DNA from: JARRLC01 sp037387425
GTDB lineage: Bacteria > Pseudomonadota > Alphaproteobacteria > Rhizobiales > Rhodomicrobiaceae
Length of the DNA stretch: 64,000 bases
Direction: 5' to 3'
NCBI GenBank assembly: GCA_037387425.1
Contig: JARRLC010000011.1
Location: 19,149 to 83,148 of the forward strand
The notes under the pieces were generated by a model. That model ran no database searches. It worked only from the letters and a program-made list of their open reading frames with translations, and was not told the DNA's origin. Both the position numbers and the translations under genes were made by a program. Positions 54,173 through 61,833 of this stretch are shown here, piece after piece. Within the stretch, counting starts at the first letter, position 1. Each line of letters begins with the position of its first letter.

Positions 54173-56335
54173 ATGTCGGCACAGGAGCATCGCTTTGCAA
54201 GCCTGAGCGAAAACAGCATCACTTCGCGGCTTGGCGATGTCAAAGCTCGTGTGCTGGAATTGGGCGAGCGGCTGGAAGGTCAGTTGCATGGCCGCGCAGC
54301 GGGAGCGTTGAACAGCCTGCTTGACGATTTGAAAGCGCATTCCTGCCGTGTCGCGGTTATCGGGCAGATGAAGGCTGGCAAAAGCACGCTGATCAACGCG
54401 CTGATGCAACGTCCTGGCATGCTGCCGACCGATGTAAATCCTTCTACCGCAGTGATTACCAAGCTCCATTTCGGTGCGCCGCCCGAGAAAGCGAATACGG
54501 CTCTCTTCCAGTTTTTCAGCGAAGAAGAGTGGGACCGCATCATGAGCGGTGGACGAGCAAACGCTATGTCAACCGATCGTCAGCTCACCTATAAGCCCGA
54601 CCGGCTGGCCAAACCATTGGAAGAGCTGCAACGACGCGCGGAGCAACGTCTGGGCTCCGACTATACGGAAAATCTGGGCAAGCACCATCTGCTTTCTTCC
54701 GTCACCACTGGCACGCTGGAGCGCTATGTCAGCGCGGGTGATTATGTGAGTGAGGATGAGCCAGATGATGACACGCGCTTTTTCTCCGACATCACTAAGA
54801 CCGCTGATGTGTTTTTGGAAGGGCAGCCGCTCGGCTATCCGGCGGTGATCATCGATACGCCGGGCGTTAACGATCCGTTTCTGGTGCGCGAGGAAATCAC
54901 CCACGGCTATCTGGGCGAGGCCGATGTCTATCTTGTGGTGCTCACCGCTCAGCAACCGCTTTCCCAAAGCGATCTGGCGCTGTTGCGGATGCTCAAGGGC
55001 CTTCAGAAAGACCGTATCATTATGGTCGTCAACCGCATCGACCTTGCCGATGGGCTTGCCGAGCAAAGCGACAAGATCACGGCACATATTCAGGCAACGT
55101 TGAAGCGCGAATTTCCGCATGCCGATATTCCGGTGATCCTCGCCAGTGCGTATTGGGCGAACTCTGCCTTAAGTGGCGATGAAGAGGAACTGGCCGACGC
55201 GCTCACACCGTCGCTTGCTGCATATGCGGATAAATTGGCAAAGCTTGGCGAAAATCCGTTTGGACGGCCCGCAGCGGACTGGAGCACAGAGCAGGTGGAG
55301 CAAATGCTCTATCAGATTTCCGGAATTCCGGCGCTTATCTCGGCGGTTGAACGGCTTATCGGCCATTCGGTAACGGCTGAGCGCCTGTTGCCGGTTTCCT
55401 CTACGCTGGGCGCGGTGGCTGATAATACCGTCATTGCTTTGCGTTATGGCACACGGTCGCTTGAAAATGCGTCGTCATCCGGGGCGCCGGATGAAGAAAC
55501 GTGGTTTCGCGCGAACGCTTTGAAAAATTTGCAAAAACTGGAGCTGGTTTCGTCTCGCATCGAAGCGGACATGGAAATCACCCGCACCGACCTTGCGCGC
55601 ATGACCAGGGAAGAATTAGACCGGCTGCGTAAGCATGTGGATCATGCAATTAGCGAGTTTGCCAAGAGCGAAGAAAATACCCTTATTCAGCTTGGCTCTT
55701 ACGCGCCTATGAAAGATGGTTTTCAGCAAAGAAGTTCGCAATTCCGCTCGCAACTGGCAGAAGATTTCTATAAATACTTCACAGAGTTAGCAAAACAGCT
55801 TCAATCGCGTCAGCAGAAATCTGAAGCCATTTTGCGGCAATCCGTGAAAGATGCTCTGCCTGACTTGGATGATGTGCTCCACTTCGGTGTACAGGGGGCA
55901 GAGTTGCCGGCTCCTTCCATCGTTCCCTTAAGCAAATTGACCGCGCTCGATACAGACGTCTTCTGGCAACATCGTATTGCCGCCCGTGTTGACACCACCG
56001 ATCCGGCTGAAGCCAGTCAGTTTCAGAATGCAATCGTTTCCATCTACGCCGAGCTTATCGATGAGCTTTTTTCGCTGGCGCAAGAAACACTCAATCAACA
56101 TGCCAAGGAAGCATTGCGGCGGCTGCAATTCCTCAGCTATAGCGCGATATACCCTATTGCCCAGCAGTTGCAGCGCTGGGTGGAAATCCATAAACTAATG
56201 AAACGCGATAAGCGCGGTGGTTCTTTTTGTGGGCAACTTCTTGCGACAAGCCGTGATCAATTACATGGATGCGTAGAACTCGCCGATAACGCGGCAAATC
56301 TTCGGCAGCAATGTTTGCAGATGATGGAGACATAA
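54173..56335 (+). CDS. Dynamin-family GTPase, canonical member of a tandem pair
   Basis: 720 aa from the ATG at 54173; the frame is open upstream to 54065 but without a ribosome site. G1 VIGQMKAGKSTLINAL (about residues 60-75), G2 Thr in NPSTAVITKLHFG, G3 IDTPGVNDPF (about 226-235) and G4 VVNRIDLADG (about 285-295) are all intact. The C-terminal 280 residues are helical and charged, as in the stalk of bacterial dynamin-like proteins. No membrane segment is obvious. The next gene, 5 bp on, encodes a second P-loop protein. Such pairs may remodel membranes together; the target here is unknown. Confidence 0.88.
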   Translation: MSAQEHRFASLSENSITSRLGDVKARVLELGERLEGQLHGRAAGALNSLLDDLKAHSCRVAVIGQMKAGKSTLINALMQRPGMLPTDVNPSTAVITKLHFGAPPEKANTALFQFFSEEEWDRIMSGGRANAMSTDRQLTYKPDRLAKPLEELQRRAEQRLGSDYTENLGKHHLLSSVTTGTLERYVSAGDYVSEDEPDDDTRFFSDITKTADVFLEGQPLGYPAVIIDTPGVNDPFLVREEITHGYLGEADVYLVVLTAQQPLSQSDLALLRMLKGLQKDRIIMVVNRIDLADGLAEQSDKITAHIQATLKREFPHADIPVILASAYWANSALSGDEEELADALTPSLAAYADKLAKLGENPFGRPAADWSTEQVEQMLYQISGIPALISAVERLIGHSVTAERLLPVSSTLGAVADNTVIALRYGTRSLENASSSGAPDEETWFRANALKNLQKLELVSSRIEADMEITRTDLARMTREELDRLRKHVDHAISEFAKSEENTLIQLGSYAPMKDGFQQRSSQFRSQLAEDFYKYFTELAKQLQSRQQKSEAILRQSVKDALPDLDDVLHFGVQGAELPAPSIVPLSKLTALDTDVFWQHRIAARVDTTDPAEASQFQNAIVSIYAELIDELFSLAQETLNQHAKEALRRLQFLSYSAIYPIAQQLQRWVEIHKLMKRDKRGGSFCGQLLATSRDQLHGCVELADNAANLRQQCLQMMET

Positions 56336-56340
56336 CTGGC

Positions 56341-57378
56341 GTGGACGTACAAAGAGACCGCATGCTTCAGAGCATCCGGTCCCTCCGGCAGGATATCGCC
56401 TATGCGGTCGCTACCCGAGGAGGGGTATACTGGCCGCTGGCGGGACGAACGCTTGAGCGTCTCGAACAGCTTATCGTAAGGCCGGTGCGGCTCAATATCT
56501 TCGGAGAAGCGAACACCGGAAAATCCTCGCTCGTGAATTTTTTGCTGCGGCAAACGGTCATTCCCGCTGGAGACTTTGCCAGCCAGGGGACATTTCTGCG
56601 CATCTGCCATGCCAAAGAAACGGTGCTGAGCTCCATCGCGGCTGACGGCACGCGCAACCGGCTCACTTCGAAAGCGTTGTCCCGTATTTCAGAACCGGAG
56701 ATATTGCTGCCGTCGGATGGCGAGGCGTTAAATGGCAAATTGACGCATGACGGCAGAGTGCTGGAATTAGGCGTTCCGCATGAGTTTTTGCGCCGGGTGG
56801 AAATCATAGAGGCGCGCAACTACCCTGAAGTGCGTTCGTCACGGGCTTTGGCTCAAGTGTTCAGACCAGCCGATATGACCATCTGGTGTACGCTGGCGAC
56901 GCAAGCCTGGAAAGAGACCGAACGCACAGTTTGGTCGCATATTCCGCTTGCTCAACGTAAGAATGCGTTTCTATTCGTGACGTATCGTGATGCAATCCGC
57001 AATCGCAAGGACGAAGCGAAAATTATCGCGCGGCTCAAGAATGACGGCGAACACGCATTCGCTGATGTGTTGATGGTGTCTGTCCGCGATGCGCATGAAG
57101 CCAAGCTTGCCCGCGAAAGCGAACAGGATGCGGCAATGGCGGAACGTCTTCACAAGCGCAGTAATGCAGAAGCTATTGAGGAGGCCGTTTCCAGCGCCGT
57201 CACTTTCGCGCAACTGCAAAAATTGCGTAAAAGCGCCAGCGTGCTGAAACGGGTAGCCAGCATTGTTCGCAAAGCCGATGCCAATCACTTTATGGGGCCA
57301 GGTCAGCATATCGCCCAAAAGCTGGAGCGCGTGGCAGGCGAGACGTTGCTCATTGTGGATCGTGCTGAAACGAGATAA
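56341..57378 (+). CDS. Degenerate dynamin-like P-loop protein, partner of the preceding GTPase
   Basis: 345 aa from a GTG at 56341 (GGAG 11 nt upstream); an ATG at 56311 would overlap the previous gene by 25 bp. The P-loop NIFGEANTGKSSLVNFLL is intact (about residues 52-70), with a G2-like Thr in FASQGTFLRICHA. At the expected G3 place it reads VEIIEARNYPEV, with no DxxG, and no NKxD/TKxD is present (LFVTYRDAIRNRK instead). It may bind but not hydrolyse nucleotide, or use other contacts. The short C-terminal helical part ends near ERVAGETLLIVD. Coupled to the canonical GTPase. Confidence 0.8.
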   Translation: MDVQRDRMLQSIRSLRQDIAYAVATRGGVYWPLAGRTLERLEQLIVRPVRLNIFGEANTGKSSLVNFLLRQTVIPAGDFASQGTFLRICHAKETVLSSIAADGTRNRLTSKALSRISEPEILLPSDGEALNGKLTHDGRVLELGVPHEFLRRVEIIEARNYPEVRSSRALAQVFRPADMTIWCTLATQAWKETERTVWSHIPLAQRKNAFLFVTYRDAIRNRKDEAKIIARLKNDGEHAFADVLMVSVRDAHEAKLARESEQDAAMAERLHKRSNAEAIEEAVSSAVTFAQLQKLRKSASVLKRVASIVRKADANHFMGPGQHIAQKLERVAGETLLIVDRAETR

Positions 57379-57431
57379 CACGAGAGCGTTGTACGGATAA
57401 TCAGGCGGTGGATTGCAATAAGGATTTGCAA

Positions 57432-58172
57432 ATGAAAGTGACTTTGCTTTGCGAAAATGTCTCAAGCAATAAATGTTGGCTTGCCGAGTGGGGTTTCTCC
57501 GCTTTTGTAGAAACTGATGGTGTGAACATCCTGTTCGATACAGGATACTCCGATGTTTTCAAACGCAACGCAGAGCAAGCAAACATCAACCTGGATGATG
57601 CAGATTTTGTGGTATTATCGCACTATCACGACGATCACACTGGCGGTTTGAGTTTTTATAAATTTGCTGAGAAAAAGAAAATCATACTACACCCGAGGAT
57701 ATTGGCAGCAATGCCTGCCGATAGGGTGGCAAACATCCGGGAGAACTTTGAAATTATCGAAACGACTTCGCCATATGAGTTTGCTCCAGGCATTTTCTAT
57801 TTAGGCGAAATTCCGCGTAACATGCCGTTCGAGAAAGGTAGCCACAAAGGCGATCCCATGCCAGATGATAGCGCCATAGCGATCAAAACCGATAAGGGCG
57901 CGGCTGTTATCACCGGGTGCTCACACGCTGGCATCTGCAATATTTGTGAGCATGCCAAGCGAGTTACGGGGCAAAATCTATACGCTGCGCTGGGAGGTTT
58001 CCATCTGCTTGGCGATCAGCCCGAGGTTACCCAAAAAACAATCGAGTATTTCAAACAAGAAGCTCCTCAAAAACTATTCCCAATGCATTGCGTTGATTTT
58101 CCTAATATGGCGCAATTCCATGTGCATTTAGGATGCAGGAAATATTCATCTGGAGAAACTATAGATCTATAA
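57432..58172 (+). CDS. Metallo-beta-lactamase-fold hydrolase
   Basis: 246 aa from the ATG at 57432 (AAGGA 7 nt upstream). Metal-binding motif SHYHDDHTGGL (HxHxDH), then GCSHAGICNICEHAKR and a C-terminal FPMHCVDFPNM. The layout matches the branch related to the methanopterin-pathway beta-ribofuranosylaminobenzene 5'-phosphate synthase-like enzymes. The gene is AT-richer than the flanking GTPase and DUF3422 genes, suggesting separate arrival. Substrate unknown. The 190 bp after it hold no gene. Confidence 0.86.
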   Translation: MKVTLLCENVSSNKCWLAEWGFSAFVETDGVNILFDTGYSDVFKRNAEQANINLDDADFVVLSHYHDDHTGGLSFYKFAEKKKIILHPRILAAMPADRVANIRENFEIIETTSPYEFAPGIFYLGEIPRNMPFEKGSHKGDPMPDDSAIAIKTDKGAAVITGCSHAGICNICEHAKRVTGQNLYAALGGFHLLGDQPEVTQKTIEYFKQEAPQKLFPMHCVDFPNMAQFHVHLGCRKYSSGETIDL

Positions 58173-58364
58173 ACTCTTTATTATGCTGAAAATATCGAAT
58201 TAAGCACTGCCAAACGCCAAACATGAAAAACGCCTTTGAAGCGATACCATATGGGGGCTTACCAATTGCTAAGATACTCTTTCATTAAAACGATACAGGC
58301 AGCGTGATATTGTTGCAGCGACTTTTTCAGCAAACATTCACTGACATTAGAGTTTCAATAACCT

Positions 58365-59660
58365 ATGCCAAGTTTTATCGAACATGATGATCGTCCCGCG
58401 GTTCTTGCAGAGCTGCATTTGCGTCCGTTTCAGAGCTTTGCCACACCGCACCGGTTTTTCCATTATGCTTTTGTGCTGAAATCGGGCGAGGCGGAAAAGG
58501 AGCGTCAGGCTTTTTCGGCGCTCTGCGCGCAGCTCGGCGCGACTGTTCCGACCTCTAACACGCGTTTTCATCTGGTGACGGCGATGGGCTGGACACTCCG
58601 CTGGGAGCTGCACAGCGAATTCGCCTCCTACACCTGGAGCGCGGAGACGACAGTTGACGCGCCCTTCCAGCGCTCAGCCGTCGATTTGCCCGCGCCGTTC
58701 AAAGATCACAAGCCCGCAGGGCAGATGCTCGTAAGCGTGGAAGCCGCGCTTGTGCCGCGTCTGGAAAGCGATGAAACGCTTGAAACGCTTTTCGACAAGA
58801 CTAATCTCTCGGTGATCGCTGCTGCAGAAGGTTGCGCACGGGTAGCGTCTGATTTTCAGCCTCATGACACTGGAGCGGTGCGTTTTCTGGTCGAGGATCT
58901 GAACTTGACGCCAACGCGGGCCGGGCGTTTGATGCAACGCATGCTGGAGCTGGAAACCTACCGTTGTCTTGCACTTCTGGGGCTTCCGGTTGCGCGCCGA
59001 GCCGAGCCTGCAGTTCATCGCATGGAAAGCGAAGTGTACGCACTTACCCGCGAGATGGAGAGCGCAACCAGCGCTGCTGCAAATCAGCGATTGTTGCGGC
59101 ATCTCACATCACTTTCTGCAGAGTTGGAAAAGCAGATTGCCTCAACCGCGTTTCGTCTGGGGGCTACGCGTGCTTACGCGCAAATCTTGCAGGCGCGTCT
59201 TGAAGTTCTGCGCGAGAGCGAAAACGGCGGCTATGTGAGCTTTTCGCGTTTTCTGAGGCGGCGTTTCAACCCGGCAATTGCGACATGCAATATAATTGAT
59301 GATCGACAGCGGGCGCTGGCTGTGCGTTTGGGGTATGCTACCGATCTTCTGCGTGCGCGCATTCAGTCTGAGTTGGAAGATCAGAATCGCTTGCTTCTGG
59401 CGTCTATGAACCGGCGCAGCCGCATGCAACTTCGTCTGCAACAGACGGTCGAAGGGCTGTCTATCGCAGCGGTCAGCTATTACATCACGGGGCTGATTGG
59501 CTATCTCGCCAAGGGCGCGAAGGCAGCCGGCATGTTGCCGAAGATGATCGCACCCGAGCTGGCCATGGCGGCATCTGTGCCGCTAACGATACTTACCGTG
59601 TGGTGGATGCTGCATCAGGCCCGCAAAACGTGGAGCCGCAGTGGCGACAGCGAAGATTAG
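58365..59660 (+). CDS. DUF3422 membrane-anchored protein
   Basis: 431 aa. ELHLRPFQSFATPHRFFHYAFV opens the DUF3422 family; the central part is helical with coiled-coil character (ALTREMESATSAAANQRLLRHLTSLSAELEKQI), and two membrane segments close the protein (LSIAAVSYYITGLIGYLAKG; LAMAASVPLTILTVWWML). Function is unknown in the family. It is a single gene; a palindromic repeat element begins right after its stop. Confidence 0.88.
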   Translation: MPSFIEHDDRPAVLAELHLRPFQSFATPHRFFHYAFVLKSGEAEKERQAFSALCAQLGATVPTSNTRFHLVTAMGWTLRWELHSEFASYTWSAETTVDAPFQRSAVDLPAPFKDHKPAGQMLVSVEAALVPRLESDETLETLFDKTNLSVIAAAEGCARVASDFQPHDTGAVRFLVEDLNLTPTRAGRLMQRMLELETYRCLALLGLPVARRAEPAVHRMESEVYALTREMESATSAAANQRLLRHLTSLSAELEKQIASTAFRLGATRAYAQILQARLEVLRESENGGYVSFSRFLRRRFNPAIATCNIIDDRQRALAVRLGYATDLLRARIQSELEDQNRLLLASMNRRSRMQLRLQQTVEGLSIAAVSYYITGLIGYLAKGAKAAGMLPKMIAPELAMAASVPLTILTVWWMLHQARKTWSRSGDSED

Positions 59661-59665
59661 AGCGT

Positions 59666-59871
59666 GATGCGTTTGATCTGAAACGGTATCTCTCGCTTGA
59701 TTAGGCCACGCTTGAACAGGCTAATTGAAGGCTAGTGCACTGACGCATTCAGAAGATTCATGCATGAGTGCACTAGCTCTTTGTTTATGCATCAATTTTT
59801 CCAAACTCGGCTGCAGCCTTCGTTTGGATCGATGCACTAGAGAGTTGGATGTGTTTCAGATCAAATGCACT
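59666..59871. repeat. Nested palindromic (MITE-like) repeat element
   Basis: Outer arms 59666-59684 and 59853-59871 match at 16 of 19 inverted positions, with core TTTGATCTGAAAC perfect. Inner arms GCTAGTGCACT (59731-59741) and AGTGCACTAGC (59767-59777) are perfect. A further TGCACTAG copy is at about 59833. The outer motif resembles repeats scattered between genes in some alphaproteobacteria. It fills the gap between the DUF3422 gene and the convergent Sel1-repeat gene and holds no coding frame. Confidence 0.7.
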
Positions 59872-59884
59872 CAAGCTTTAAAAG

Positions 59885-60904
59885 CTATGGCTTCACAGGA
59901 GACGCCGATTCCGGAACATCTGCGCCGGTTTCCAAATTGTTGAACTGATCCTGCTCCTGGTGCCATGGTGCTTTGACAGGCATCGGAACGAGGCCGTCGT
60001 CTTCCTTTGTAACGGTCACAGAACTTGGAGAGGCATTCTCTTCAGACGCGGGCTTCTCGTTGGCTGGCGTGATCGAATTCGTCGCATTCAATGGCCGGGA
60101 ATTGAGCACGCCATACGCCTTCTTCCATGTCCGGGCGCGAGCTTTGCTTTCATATTCCTGAGAGTGGGAGGCTGTGAGTTTGGCGTCTTCATACTGCCGG
60201 TTTATCCACGCTCTGTATTTATGGGGGCTGTTGATCGGGTCATTAGCGTCTTTCGCCATGATAAGCAACGCCAGCCCTTCTGTGCTCCGGCGCTTCATCA
60301 GCTTGCCTTCCCATTTCATATGACCGAGAAGGGCTTGCGCAGGCGCGTATTGTTTGCGGGCTGCAGAGTACAAATAGTTGACTGCCAGCCGCGGATTATA
60401 CCGCGCACCTTTTCCCTGGAGATAGAGTTGTGCAAGTTCAAACAATGCTGAAGGGTCTTCAAACGTCGCGCCAGCTTTGAGAAACAGCGCTGCTGCGCGC
60501 TCTGGATCGCTTTTCCACTTGCTACTGGGAGCGCCTTCCAAATAGCACAATCCCAGCAAGCGGGTTGCCTCTCCCATCGCTTTGGCTTGCGGATGTGTTT
60601 TGTCGTAGCCGGTATGACCAATCACGGCAGCTTCAAATAATTCGCAGGCTTTTACTTTGTTTTGTGCGACGAGCTTACCTTCATTGTAAATGCGTCCCAG
60701 CTGAAGTTGGGCATGAAAGAAGTTACGATCCGCGGCGGCCTGAAGGGTCGCGAGGTCAACTTTCTGGCGTTTTCCGTTATATACCTGTTTTACTGTCGCG
60801 TATTCGCTCTGCTCTGAGGTATCCGGTGTCGCCAGCGCATCGGTCAAACGCATAGGCGCTGCAATCGCCACACACGCTACAAGTATTTTTACAACCAGCC
60901 GCAT
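59885..60904 (-). CDS. Secreted Sel1-repeat protein (ExoR-like)
   Basis: 339 aa. An N-terminal signal peptide (VVKILVACVAIAAPMRLTDALA) predicts export to the periplasm. Sel1 repeats follow: FFHAQLQLGRIYNEGKLVAQNKVKACELF, EATRLLGLCYLEGAPSSKWKSDPERAAALF, SALFELAQLYLQGKGARYNPRLAVNYLY and APAQALLGHMKWEGKLM. The C-terminal 70 residues are polar and Ser/Pro-rich. Signal peptide plus Sel1 repeats is the build of ExoR, which restrains the ChvG-ChvI two-component system in rhizobia. No chvG/chvI genes are seen here, so the ExoR link is a suggestion. Confidence 0.78.
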   Translation of the reverse strand: MRLVVKILVACVAIAAPMRLTDALATPDTSEQSEYATVKQVYNGKRQKVDLATLQAAADRNFFHAQLQLGRIYNEGKLVAQNKVKACELFEAAVIGHTGYDKTHPQAKAMGEATRLLGLCYLEGAPSSKWKSDPERAAALFLKAGATFEDPSALFELAQLYLQGKGARYNPRLAVNYLYSAARKQYAPAQALLGHMKWEGKLMKRRSTEGLALLIMAKDANDPINSPHKYRAWINRQYEDAKLTASHSQEYESKARARTWKKAYGVLNSRPLNATNSITPANEKPASEENASPSSVTVTKEDDGLVPMPVKAPWHQEQDQFNNLETGADVPESASPVKP

Positions 60905-61833
60905 TCTACAAATCCGAGCAGTAATTAACTTAAACTGCCGCCTTCTGGCTCAATGTCGGTGCAACAATTGAAACACCGAATTTCCCACATGACATGATGT
61001 CGCACTAAAACTCCTAAAAACGCGAAATACTCACCTGCACAGAAAAGGCGGTTGAGGCATTGATGCAAAACCGCGCTTCCAAATTCTTCGTTTACCGCTA
61101 CAAAAGCCTGCGGGAACAGATGTAAAATAAGTGAAGATACGGGGGAGATTAAGGCGATCCCCGGGCATCATCATGTCTTGAATGATATGTTTTGAAACGT
61201 GTGGTATCAAAGCTGCACACTTTTGCGTTGTACTGGCAAAACGAGGCGCTGAGAAAGTATAGGGCCCTGACGTTGCACGATCTTTCATGCCTTTTTTCAG
61301 CTTTGCGTTAAGGCAAGACATATCACCCAGCCCCGCGTGGATTTGCGGTAAGCCGTGCTTTTGTCTGTTTGTGCCTTGCGTGTCCATGATGATACCAAAC
61401 GCACTCGTGGCGTGCCTTTAAATGGCGCCAGATCAAACCTTCCCCTCGGGCTTGGAGAAGGACCGAAACAACTTTACTCGAACAAGTTAGTTATTCTCGT
61501 TATGTTAAGTTTTGCTTTAAATTCGTGTACTTCAAACATGCTCAGAGAAGTTCGAAAATTAATGTGGCTTAAAAGAGGCGTCACAGCCTCACTTCGTTGT
61601 ATACAAGCAACAGATGGGGAGCTAACCAAACGATTTCGCCAACAGATATGTGTGACCGTTGCAGGATTGCTATGCTTTGGGGCATCAGGAAGGCGAAACA
61701 GCATTAGAGGCACGAAGGCAACGATAAGCGGACTACACGGAACGTCTCTTCACGTTGCGATGCAGTCATGTAGGCAGGAGATCGCCCCGCAGAAGCGGCA
61801 GTGCAATACTGTCCGCTCCTGGGGGATAGCTGA
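60905..61833. other. 929-bp segment without a convincing gene
   Basis: Open frames exist (118 codons at 61031-61387 minus, 160 codons at 61355-61837 plus), but they overlap one another, lack ribosome sites and have odd composition. A GGGGA...TCCCC pairing lies near 61141-61164, without a T-run. The segment may be a decayed gene or a non-coding spacer. No tRNA-like or riboswitch-like pattern was seen. Confidence 0.4.

Noticed and set aside
61031..61387. 118-codon minus-strand frame in the same gap
   Set aside because: No ribosome site and no recognisable domain.
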